A stretch of DNA of 58,680 bases from Desulfobacula sp. (lineage in GTDB: Bacteria; Desulfobacterota; Desulfobacteria; Desulfobacterales; Desulfobacteraceae), in the NCBI RefSeq assembly GCF_030145145.1, contig NZ_JAQYWD010000043.1, positions 1 through 58,680 on the forward strand, in the 5' to 3' direction. Of the stretch, positions 42,944 through 51,402 are shown one piece after another. Under the pieces are notes generated by a model. The model was not told where the DNA came from. It ran no database searches and was given only the letters and a program-made list of their open reading frames with translations. The first letter of the stretch is position 1; every line of letters begins with the position of its first letter. The translations under genes and the position numbers were made by a program.

Positions 42944-45364
42944 ATGGAAAAGTTATTGTGTGAAAACAATTGGTTAAAAACGGATGATAAACCCTGCCTT
43001 CCCGAAATTGTAAATCAAATGATTTCGCTGTCAAGAAATCTGGTTTTAAGAAAAAATGGTGAAGAAGGGGAGATTTTGATTAACCGGCTGTCATCCGTGG
43101 CCATTAATTCTTCTAAACCGCTTTTACGGTTTTTAAACAATTTGAGGAATAAACCAGTTCCCTTATCGACTGTACTTGCCGAATATAATGGAAACGATTT
43201 GTACCAATCCATCATGCACCTGTTAAAGATCAATTTTCTGATCCCCCATGGGACCAATGAGGATCTTGAATGGCTGAAAAACAAAATTGACTTGAAAAAT
43301 ATCAAACAATTCGAAACAAAACATTTTCTAATACTTTATTCAGGTAATAGTGATTATCTGTTCCGAAATTTTTCCGATTTTATGGAAGATGTATACCAGT
43401 CACTATCGTTGAAATTCCTCTCACCCATTGATCAAAAAATAACCGTTTATACCTGTAAAAATCGTGAAGAATTTCAAGAATTCTGGGGACCTTCCGCCAT
43501 GCCTGACTGGCCGGATGCATTTGTTTTCAGCAGTAACCTTTTGATTATAGATCCACAAAAAATCAGACAATTAGATTCCGAAAAAAAAGGGTCATTTAAA
43601 GGGATGGCGCATGAGCTATCCCATATTTTTCTTGGACAAATGGCTTGTCAACTTCCGATATGGCTTGAAGAGGGGCTGTGCGAATATTTCAGCAAACCAG
43701 ATTTAGAAAGATCTTTCCTTTTACTTTGCCGTCACAAAAAAATTTATGGGTTCAATGAGATAGAAATGCTATCGAGACAAAGCCTGCTTGATTTGGATGA
43801 TTCAACGGTAAAAGAAAACATTTGTTACCGGCAGTCCCATAGTTTTGTTTCATATCTTATTCGTTTGAAAGGGGAAACATATTTTATGGACTGTGTCTCG
43901 TCCATTGGGCTGGACAGTACGTTTAAAATCCGGTTCCAAAAATTGTATCACCGCTCAATCGAGGATGTGGAACAAGAGTGGCAGAAAAAATATCCACAAA
44001 TCCAAGTTGCAGGACTTAAACCATCAAAAAACCTGCGGATCATTAAAAATGCATCTATCGTTTTATTATACAACGCATTTTATGGGCAGAGTCTGAAATC
44101 GAGTCCAGATATTTTATTTTTAATAGAAGCGTTTAAAAACGGTGCAACACTAAATGAAATATCTGAAAACTATGACATTAAGAATTTTTATCCTATCATT
44201 ACAGCACTATATGACAAACGCCTACTTGTATTTGATTGTGGACTGGAAACGAATCAAAATTATCGAAATTTTGACCAGGAGCACATCACAAAAGGGAAGT
44301 TGATAAACAAGTTACGTCTTAATATATCCAATTTGTGCAATATGGCGTGTGATTATTGTTATATTGATCCTTGTCAAAAGGAGCAAATGGATTGGCATAC
44401 CGCTAAAAAGGCATTGACCTTATTTTTCGATCTGCAAAAAAGATTTAACCGAAACCATTGCCAAATTAGATTTTTTGGAGGGGAGGCGATGCTGAACTGG
44501 CCTGTGATCGAAAAGATTTTTGAGTATTTGAAATATTTGAAAAATGGCATCAGGGTTGAATATATTCTTAATACCAATGGGACCATTGTAACAGAAAAAA
44601 TCGCCCGGAAATTGGCTTTAAACAATGTGAATATATCCGTTAGCTTAGATGGATTGCGTAAAGTCCATGACACGTTCCGGACATTTAAATCGGGCAAAGG
44701 GACATTTTCTGTAATTAACAAAAATATAGATATTCTGGTTTCGTCAGGGTGCGAGGTAGCCATATCAGCAACAATTGGAGATCATAATTATAACCATTTG
44801 AAAGAACTGATAACGTATATCGCAGATAAAAATAATGAACATAACGCATCGATTTCTTTATCGCTTCAAAGTATGTGTATGGAATCAAAACAGGGCCTGG
44901 ATACTGTCCCGGTTGACGAGAAGGTCAAAGTGATAAGAGAAGCAGTTTTATATGCTATAGAAATCGGCGTGAATGTTGGTTTTGGAATGCTCATGTTTCC
45001 TTTGAACGCACTTTTGGGTGTAAAAACCATGGGAGCCTATTGCAATGCTGTCGCAGGAGAGGAGATATGCATATTTCCAAATGGAGATATATATCCCTGT
45101 GGAACGTTGAAAATAAAAATGGGGAATATAGAAAATTTTGATGCCATATTCAAAACCAAAGACTACTTAAATTTAGTTAAAAGGGTTGCAGGTAATATTC
45201 CAACCTGCAACGGATGCGATATCGAGGCTTTCTGTGCAGGTGGCTGCGCTGCAGATGCGTTCCAGGACGGGGGTAATATTTTTTTTCCTACGAAAAATTG
45301 TCAATTTGAGCAACTCTTTTTTAAGTCAATCGTAATGGATTATTTAAATGAAGTGCTTGAATGA
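42944..45364 (+). CDS. Fused zinc metallopeptidase / radical SAM-SPASM peptide maturase
   Basis: An 806-residue protein with an unusual order. About 45-105: small winged-helix-like domain (LLRFLNNLRNKPVPLSTVLA). About 120-355: MA-clan peptidase with His223-Glu224-xx-His227 (HELSHIF) and Glu243 in WLEEGLCEYF. About 365-435: a second winged-helix, possibly PqqD/RRE-like. About 455-680: radical SAM core with CNMACDYC (Cys465, 469, 472) and FFGGEAMLNW. C-terminal SPASM with CNAVAGEEICIFPNGDIYPC and CNGCDIEAFCAGGC. It would install a radical-based crosslink or thioether on the downstream peptide; the peptidase may remove the leader. I know of no described family with this fusion. Confidence 0.85.
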   Translation: MEKLLCENNWLKTDDKPCLPEIVNQMISLSRNLVLRKNGEEGEILINRLSSVAINSSKPLLRFLNNLRNKPVPLSTVLAEYNGNDLYQSIMHLLKINFLIPHGTNEDLEWLKNKIDLKNIKQFETKHFLILYSGNSDYLFRNFSDFMEDVYQSLSLKFLSPIDQKITVYTCKNREEFQEFWGPSAMPDWPDAFVFSSNLLIIDPQKIRQLDSEKKGSFKGMAHELSHIFLGQMACQLPIWLEEGLCEYFSKPDLERSFLLLCRHKKIYGFNEIEMLSRQSLLDLDDSTVKENICYRQSHSFVSYLIRLKGETYFMDCVSSIGLDSTFKIRFQKLYHRSIEDVEQEWQKKYPQIQVAGLKPSKNLRIIKNASIVLLYNAFYGQSLKSSPDILFLIEAFKNGATLNEISENYDIKNFYPIITALYDKRLLVFDCGLETNQNYRNFDQEHITKGKLINKLRLNISNLCNMACDYCYIDPCQKEQMDWHTAKKALTLFFDLQKRFNRNHCQIRFFGGEAMLNWPVIEKIFEYLKYLKNGIRVEYILNTNGTIVTEKIARKLALNNVNISVSLDGLRKVHDTFRTFKSGKGTFSVINKNIDILVSSGCEVAISATIGDHNYNHLKELITYIADKNNEHNASISLSLQSMCMESKQGLDTVPVDEKVKVIREAVLYAIEIGVNVGFGMLMFPLNALLGVKTMGAYCNAVAGEEICIFPNGDIYPCGTLKIKMGNIENFDAIFKTKDYLNLVKRVAGNIPTCNGCDIEAFCAGGCAADAFQDGGNIFFPTKNCQFEQLFFKSIVMDYLNEVLE

Positions 45365-45438
45365 TCCTTTTAGATTGCTTCGATTTTTTGCCAGGAAATT
45401 GAATAAACCACCCATTTTAAAAAAAGGAGGTGAGTCCA

Positions 45439-45507
45439 ATGGACACAATAAAAAGATACCCTGACCATTTAATTTATAACCTTTTAAAAAAAAGGAAAAA
45501 ATTATGA
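45439..45507 (+). CDS. 22-residue upstream ORF translationally coupled to precursor
   Basis: ATG at 45439 lies eight bases after a perfect AAGGAGGTGA (45424-45433), the strongest ribosome binding site in the island. The frame gives MDTIKRYPDHLIYNLLKKRK and two more residues, then TGA, which overlaps the precursor ATG as TTATGA. The precursor has only a weak site of its own, so this ORF probably loads ribosomes for it. It is also a basic amphipathic peptide and could itself be functional. Confidence 0.55.
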   Translation: MDTIKRYPDHLIYNLLKKRKKL

Positions 45508-45755
45508 AAAGAAAATTGAACATAAAAATTGAAGAAGTTAAAATTAATAAAAAACTTCAATCCAGCGGTATGTATGGTGGCGCCTGCGGTGGTGCGTGTG
45601 GGGGTGGTCATGCTGGTAATAATGCGATTGCTGCCGCTGCAATTGGTGGTGCCGTTGGCGGTGGCACAACTGGCGGATTTGTAGGGGCAGCTGTTGGCGC
45701 TTCTACTGGTGCGGCAGCCTCATGTATAGGTTGCCACGGGCCTTTCGACCGATAG
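45504..45755 (+). CDS. Predicted RiPP precursor peptide, Gly/Ala-rich, four Cys
   Basis: An 83-residue peptide. Leader about residues 1-23 (MKRKLNIKIEEVKINKKLQS), then a core with Cys28, Cys32 (GGACGGACGGGHAG), a 33-residue Gly/Ala hydrophobic segment resembling glycine zippers and microcin V-like membrane helices, and a tail with Cys74, Cys77 (SCIGCHGPFDR). Paired Cys at each end suggest radical SAM thioether or crosslink formation. It lies directly behind the maturase. Product and bioactivity are inferred. Confidence 0.75.
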   Translation: MKRKLNIKIEEVKINKKLQSSGMYGGACGGACGGGHAGNNAIAAAAIGGAVGGGTTGGFVGAAVGASTGAAASCIGCHGPFDR

Positions 45756-45789
45756 ACCTTATGTTTAATCCTATAATATAACTTTAAAA

Positions 45790-45860
45790 TAAAGGCTTTT
45801 CAGAAAAACACACTATATGGTCTGATCAGCAAATGATGTCTTTATCTGTAAAAGCCTTTA
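45790..45860 (+). terminator. Attenuator-like hairpin downstream of precursor
   Basis: TAAAGGCTTTT (45790-45800) pairs perfectly with AAAAGCCTTTA (45850-45860) around a 49-base loop. It follows the precursor stop by 34 bases and precedes the peptidase gene. Such partial terminators or processing sites commonly give higher levels of precursor mRNA than of downstream export genes. Confidence 0.45.
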
Positions 45861-45902
45861 CAAAACCAAAAATTTTTAAAAATAAAATTATGAAAGCGCT
45901 AT

Positions 45903-47411
45903 ATGATGATAAATAAGAGCAAACAACTTATTTTGATTGGTATTTTAGGTCTTTTGGCATTCTGCTTAATTGGATTTGAGAGGTCTGAAAAGTTAGATGA
46001 CAGAGTGTTTGAAAGGGAAATAAAAGAATTCCATAGTTTGCTTGAGGACGGAAACCCTTTTTATACATACGAGCAGGCAAACAAAATAGCCAATGAATTA
46101 ATTCCGATGATTGAGAAGACTACTGGAAGAAAATTTAAAAAAAATCCTGTAATTAAACTAATTAATTCAGAAGAGTTTAAAGATGTTATCATTCGTGAAA
46201 CTGACATAGTGGTTTTAAACGATTCAGTTACTCCGATGAAAAATGAAAAAAAATTCTTACAGATGATGTTAAAAATGTTTTATGGGGCATATGGATCACG
46301 TGATCAAATTGTCTATTTGTTGCCGAAACGGATTCCTTCGATTTTAAAATTATTAAACATAGATGAAAAATATGGGATGGATATTGTTCGAATTACCATT
46401 GCACATGAATTGACCCATGCTCTTCAAGATCAATATTTGAATTTATTTGATAGAAGAAGCAAACTACCAGGCAGGGAAGAAATACATGCATTTTCTGCAG
46501 CAATTGAGGGGCATGCAGTTTTAATTGAAAAAAAAATAGGAAGGCAATTGGGTGTGGATGATGTTATCATTAATTTATTTCCATTAGCTAATTCGATAAA
46601 TATCAAATTCAATAATCCAAAAGTAATCAAAATGATGACTTCAGGGCTTCCTTTGAAAAGTATTTACTCTCAAGGCGAAAGATTCATAAACTATTATTAT
46701 GAAAAAGGTGGACATAAATTAATCTGGGAGATATTGGAGAACCCCCCAATTAATACAGCTATGATCAATGATCCAAAAACTTATTCTCCAAAACCATATG
46801 ATTATTTAGATTATAAAAGCATTTTAGAAAAGCTCTATAATTACAACAAGCATTATGAAAATGAAAAATTTATATATGAGAATACAAGCCTTAGTCGACT
46901 GGATCTGAACATAATGTTTAGAAATGTAAATTTTCCACAAAAGAATTTGTTAATTTCAAAGGTAAAACATTATCAGTTTTTTTCAGTATATTCACATAAT
47001 ATCCTTATGGCACAGGTTACTTTTATTCTTCTGGAAGATAGTAAATATGCCTCACAATACACCAAATTAAGAGAAAAATTCATTCTTCAAAAGTTCCAAA
47101 ATGCAGGGCACTATATCGATAAAGAACCATGGAAAGATATCGGTTTGAGTGAAGATTGTGTTGATTTCATAGATTTTGCCAGACAAACATCAATAACTCT
47201 CGAAGTAATGGCCTCAAATATGGAAAAGGTAAAAAGAAAAAATATACAAACAATAATTGGGAGAAAAAATATGATAATGATCCACAATGATGGTACCTTT
47301 GAGCTTTCTCCTTGTGAAATAGGAAAGATTTCTTCCAAAATTTTTAATCGCTATCAAAAGGCCATGAAAGAAACTGAAAAAAACAAACGATCAATTTTGA
47401 CAATGAAATAG
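45903..47411 (+). CDS. Membrane-anchored or secreted zinc metallopeptidase
   Basis: A 502-residue protein. An N-terminal hydrophobic helix (LILIGILGLLAFCLIGF) predicts signal peptide or anchor. Zinc motif His168-Glu169-xx-His172 in HELTHALQDQ; a possible third ligand Glu in AAIEGHAVLIE follows. The remainder is not recognised. Very AT-rich. It may cleave the leader outside the membrane or act in self-protection. No lipobox Cys: Phe precedes the only candidate Cys. Confidence 0.65.
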   Translation: MMINKSKQLILIGILGLLAFCLIGFERSEKLDDRVFEREIKEFHSLLEDGNPFYTYEQANKIANELIPMIEKTTGRKFKKNPVIKLINSEEFKDVIIRETDIVVLNDSVTPMKNEKKFLQMMLKMFYGAYGSRDQIVYLLPKRIPSILKLLNIDEKYGMDIVRITIAHELTHALQDQYLNLFDRRSKLPGREEIHAFSAAIEGHAVLIEKKIGRQLGVDDVIINLFPLANSINIKFNNPKVIKMMTSGLPLKSIYSQGERFINYYYEKGGHKLIWEILENPPINTAMINDPKTYSPKPYDYLDYKSILEKLYNYNKHYENEKFIYENTSLSRLDLNIMFRNVNFPQKNLLISKVKHYQFFSVYSHNILMAQVTFILLEDSKYASQYTKLREKFILQKFQNAGHYIDKEPWKDIGLSEDCVDFIDFARQTSITLEVMASNMEKVKRKNIQTIIGRKNMIMIHNDGTFELSPCEIGKISSKIFNRYQKAMKETEKNKRSILTMK

Positions 47412-47458
47412 CATCGAATTTTAAATTTATTTTGAACAATTGTGATTGGAAATAAAAT

Positions 47459-48142
47459 TTGAAAACGACCGATCTCTTTTACAACAACACAGTACCTTGG
47501 ACAGTTAAGGATTTGATCTTTTTTTCCAATATATTGATAATATATATGGTGGGTGGGGGGTGGCTTATTAAGACCTATCTTCCTATGATTCCCTTAAACA
47601 TAAGATATTATGTTTTCATTTTGGTTGATATTTTCAGTCTTATTATATGTTTTGGAATTTTAAACGTAATTCTAAAAAAATATGCCAATGGTTGGCGTTC
47701 GCTTTTATCAGGAAAAGACGTGTTTTTTACAAACTTGGTTCCATCTATAGGGATTGCCGCTGTCACGGGTTTGGCAATGCTGCTGATTGACCATTATGTT
47801 TCGCCGTTTCTTTTTCGGGGCCTGCTTTCAAAACCAGTTCCGTACACGTTCTCTCTTTTTATTGTATACCCCATTATCATTGCACCTGTGACGGAAGAAA
47901 TATGGTTTCGCAGTTTTTTTTATCGCGGGATAAAAAAAGAATGCGGGTTACCCACCGGGCTTATCGTTTCAACTTTCCTGTTTGTGCTATACCATTATTA
48001 TAATTTTTCGAGTATTTCAATCATCATCTATAGTATTTTCATTACATTATACTATGAAAAAAATAAAAACTTATATAATTGTATTTTAATTCATTCAATC
48101 ATCAATTTAATCAATATTACAGGACGGCTGTTGTTGTTGTGA
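47459..48142 (+). CDS. CPBP-family intramembrane protease
   Basis: A 227-residue polytopic protein. CPBP motifs: EEIWFR in TEEIWFRSFFYRG, FVLYH, and HSIIN with conserved Asn near the end. At least six hydrophobic segments. CPBP (Abi) proteases occur in bacteriocin operons, where they process leaders or give immunity. TTG start at 47459 lacks a strong ribosome binding site; a later in-frame ATG in IIYMVGGGW would truncate the first helix. Confidence 0.75.
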   Translation: MKTTDLFYNNTVPWTVKDLIFFSNILIIYMVGGGWLIKTYLPMIPLNIRYYVFILVDIFSLIICFGILNVILKKYANGWRSLLSGKDVFFTNLVPSIGIAAVTGLAMLLIDHYVSPFLFRGLLSKPVPYTFSLFIVYPIIIAPVTEEIWFRSFFYRGIKKECGLPTGLIVSTFLFVLYHYYNFSSISIIIYSIFITLYYEKNKNLYNCILIHSIINLINITGRLLLL

Positions 48143-48222
48143 GACTAAAAATCTCCTGCAAGGTTTTATTGATTGGCTATCCAAATGCCAGAAAAAACTC
48201 AACAAAATAGGCTGTATTAACG

Positions 48223-49977
48223 ATGAAAGAGCAGGTAATTCCCTTAAAATATAATGATCTATTTAAATTTTTATCCCTCATAAAACCATACTGGAAAAAC
48301 ATACTTATCTTTATTTTCACTGGAATCGTATTGACAATTCTTTCATTACCCTACCCTTGGCTTACGAAAATAATGATTGATGATGTCATGTTAAGACAAG
48401 ACAATTCTCTGCTGATTGTGATCGTTTTTTCAACTTTTATATTGACTGTTTTCCGGTCTGTTCTCACATCAGTACGAGAATATTATATGTCATATATTCA
48501 ACATGCGATGTCCTATGATATAGAGCTTAAATTCTTTAAGCATTTACAAAAAATGACTTTTTCCTTTTTTGATTCCAGGGAAATCGCAGAAGTTCTCTCT
48601 CGGTTTTCAGATGCCTCCCAATCCAGAGAACTCCTTATCGATATTCTGAATAGAACTGTAACTAACCTGCTGTATTTAAGTATCGTACCGTTAATTGTGT
48701 TTTTGATGAATTGGAAATTGGCATTAATTGCCGGCGTGACATTGCCATGGCTGGCATTCTCATTTTTTGTGCTGTCAAAAATCGTCCGAAAATACACTCG
48801 CATTGTAGCAGAAAAAAAGGCCGAAATTTTAGCAAAAAATTATGAATCATTTGTTGGCATCAGGGAAATCCATGCACTGAATATACAGAACCGGATTTTA
48901 AATCGTATCAGGATACTGTTTCTTAAGTTCCGGAAAAAAGACATGGAAATGAGAGTGATCAGCAATATCCAGGGGCTGCTTGGCAGTATGGCAACCGCTT
49001 CCGGGACACTGCTTTACACCTGGTTTGGTGCGACACTTGTCATAAAAGGGGAAATGACGGTTGGAGAGTTAATCGCTTTTACAACGTTTATCGGTTACCT
49101 TTATAATCCTTTGACGGATATGGTGGGACTTTTAGTTCCAATACAGGAAGTGAAGGCCTATACAAAACGATTTTATGAAATATACGATATTACACCTGAA
49201 ATCCGAAATTCAACAAAACCCATGACCATTGAAAAGGTTAAAGGCAATGTTACGATTTCAAATGTCTGTTTTGGATATAAACCGTCTAATCAGCTTTCAT
49301 TAACAAATATTAACGTGGATATCCCTGCGGGTGCCGTGGTGGCAATAATCGGTCAGACAGGATCCGGTAAATCTACTCTGGCCCGACTTATTCCCAGGTT
49401 TTATGACCCTGGGAAAGGAAATATCCGTATTGATGGAATCGATATTAAAGATATATCCCTTGATTCTCTGCGCTCTCACATCGCGGTGATGATGCAGACA
49501 CCATTTATATTTACCGGAACGATTTTAGACAACATCACCTGTTGGAAAAAAGGATTCTCCCAAAGAGAGGTTATTGAGGCATCTAAAGCAGCAAATGTGC
49601 ATGATTTTGTAACAAAACTGCCGGATGGGTATGAAACCCGGGTGGGTGAAAAGGGAGAAACCTTGTCGGGTGGAGAAAGACAACGGATCGCGCTTGCAAG
49701 AATAATTTTACTGGATCGACCGATATTGATTCTGGATGAAGCATTGAGCAGCGTAGATCAAACCACGCAAAAATTAATTCAGACTGCATTAAAAAAGGTA
49801 TTTATTGGTCGTACTGTTTTTATGGTGACCCACAGGATGGAAATGGTAAGGGATGCAGATATCATTCTTGTTCTTGATAAGGGAAAGATTGTTGAACAGG
49901 GCTCTCACCAGGAACTGTCCAGTAAAAAAGCTGCATATTACAACCTGTGTAAAAGCATATTACAACCAGAGGATTAA
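48223..49977 (+). CDS. ABC exporter without C39 peptidase domain
   Basis: A 584-residue half-transporter. Six-helix transmembrane domain from residue about 20 to 300, then an ATPase with Walker A GQTGSGKST, Q-loop MMQTPFIFTG, signature LSGGERQ and Walker B LILDEA. Peptide exporters for GG-leader bacteriocins usually carry an N-terminal C39 peptidase; it is absent here, so leader removal must be done by another protein such as the fused or separate peptidases. Confidence 0.85.
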   Translation: MKEQVIPLKYNDLFKFLSLIKPYWKNILIFIFTGIVLTILSLPYPWLTKIMIDDVMLRQDNSLLIVIVFSTFILTVFRSVLTSVREYYMSYIQHAMSYDIELKFFKHLQKMTFSFFDSREIAEVLSRFSDASQSRELLIDILNRTVTNLLYLSIVPLIVFLMNWKLALIAGVTLPWLAFSFFVLSKIVRKYTRIVAEKKAEILAKNYESFVGIREIHALNIQNRILNRIRILFLKFRKKDMEMRVISNIQGLLGSMATASGTLLYTWFGATLVIKGEMTVGELIAFTTFIGYLYNPLTDMVGLLVPIQEVKAYTKRFYEIYDITPEIRNSTKPMTIEKVKGNVTISNVCFGYKPSNQLSLTNINVDIPAGAVVAIIGQTGSGKSTLARLIPRFYDPGKGNIRIDGIDIKDISLDSLRSHIAVMMQTPFIFTGTILDNITCWKKGFSQREVIEASKAANVHDFVTKLPDGYETRVGEKGETLSGGERQRIALARIILLDRPILILDEALSSVDQTTQKLIQTALKKVFIGRTVFMVTHRMEMVRDADIILVLDKGKIVEQGSHQELSSKKAAYYNLCKSILQPED

Positions 49978-50049
49978 ATGCAAAGGACAGCGATCTTCAG
50001 TGTTTTGTTATGGTCTCTTATATTTTAAATCCCCACAAAGGGTAAACAA

Positions 50050-51402
50050 ATGAGAATCCGGCTTCAATTTGTTTTTATTGATCATATTTTACGCATATTT
50101 TTATTATTGCTGGCATTATTATTTACCCTGATTTTTATCGTATTCTGGTTTTTAAGAATGGATATCACTGCAACCGGGGAAGGGAAGGTTATTTGCGCTG
50201 AGTGGATGGATGTCAAACCTGAAATTGATGGTATTATTAAACGCATGGACGTTAATGAAGGAGAGAAAATCAGAAAGGGGGACTTGCTGTTTGTCCTGGA
50301 AGACAGAGAAAAAAAACTTGAAACTCAATCAAGTTTACAAAAAATAGTTGAGTTTAGAAAAAACATAGCCAATATACGACAAAATTTTGCCATCAGAAAA
50401 AAGGATGTGTCGAGCACCATTGAAGAGGCAAAAGCATCTTTGAGTGAAGCGGAAGCAGGCTTCCGAATCATGAAAAAAGGGCCGAAAAACGAAGAGATCA
50501 ACCTTGCGAAACGCAATATTAAACGCGCCGGACAACAAGTTGAAAAGGCAACCCTTGATTTTGACAGAATGGAGAAGGCCTTTTCACTGAAACTGATTTC
50601 CCGGCAGGATCTGGACAATAGTTCTCACATAAAGACGATGGCATTAACAGACCTGGCGCTTTCTAAAGATCGATTGGCCCTTTTAATGAATAAATATGAC
50701 AAGGATCAGTTGGATACGGCCCGGGCAAGATTGAAGCGGCAGCGAGTGGTTCTTGCAAAAGCGTTCGTGCGGCAAAAAGAGATGGATATTTTCAAGCAAG
50801 AACTTGTCTCTGCTCAAAAAGCGCTTGTTACAGAGGAAAACCGCCTGGAAGCACTGACGGACAAGCTGCTGCTGACCCAGGTTACCGCACCCATCTCCGG
50901 GATCATCATGACCTATGACACTAAACATCTTGAAGGAAAAGCAGTTTCCAGAGGTGAGGTCGTTTTGAAAATCGGAGGAACAGATGCGTATCTTATTGAG
51001 TGTCAGATTTCTGAAAAAGATTTCCCTTTGGTGAAACCCGGGCAAAATGCCCGTGTAACAATGAAACCATTTCCCAAAGGGGAATATAAACTTTTTTCTG
51101 CAACCGTCGCCACAACGGGTATTGACAGCAAGGCAGGAGGGCCTTCTGCAAAAATTGGAATAGAAGAAAAAATAAATACGCTGATAAATGGCCCACTGGT
51201 TTTAAAAGAAAATTATTACCCGGTAACACTCAAGCTTGAACGGCCCTATCACATGCTTGTTTTTGGAAACCGATATGAGGTTAAACCCGGGTTTTCGGCT
51301 GAAGCCCAAATAATCGTAGAAGACGAACGTATTGCGACATTTCTGTTTAAAAGAGTCCTTCGAATTAAAGGAAAAATGATCTGGGATAATATTCACCTGT
51401 GA
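50050..51402 (+). CDS. HlyD-like membrane fusion protein
   Basis: A 450-residue periplasmic adaptor. One N-terminal helix (LLLLALLFTLIFIVFWFL), a lipoyl-half motif (GIIKRMDVNEGEKIRKGDLLF), a long coiled-coil hairpin (about 90-270) and the second lipoyl-half and beta-barrel (VTAPISGIIMTYDTKHLEGK). It would link the ABC exporter to the TolC-like channel. It overlaps the TolC gene start by one base (TGATG). Confidence 0.85.
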   Translation: MRIRLQFVFIDHILRIFLLLLALLFTLIFIVFWFLRMDITATGEGKVICAEWMDVKPEIDGIIKRMDVNEGEKIRKGDLLFVLEDREKKLETQSSLQKIVEFRKNIANIRQNFAIRKKDVSSTIEEAKASLSEAEAGFRIMKKGPKNEEINLAKRNIKRAGQQVEKATLDFDRMEKAFSLKLISRQDLDNSSHIKTMALTDLALSKDRLALLMNKYDKDQLDTARARLKRQRVVLAKAFVRQKEMDIFKQELVSAQKALVTEENRLEALTDKLLLTQVTAPISGIIMTYDTKHLEGKAVSRGEVVLKIGGTDAYLIECQISEKDFPLVKPGQNARVTMKPFPKGEYKLFSATVATTGIDSKAGGPSAKIGIEEKINTLINGPLVLKENYYPVTLKLERPYHMLVFGNRYEVKPGFSAEAQIIVEDERIATFLFKRVLRIKGKMIWDNIHL

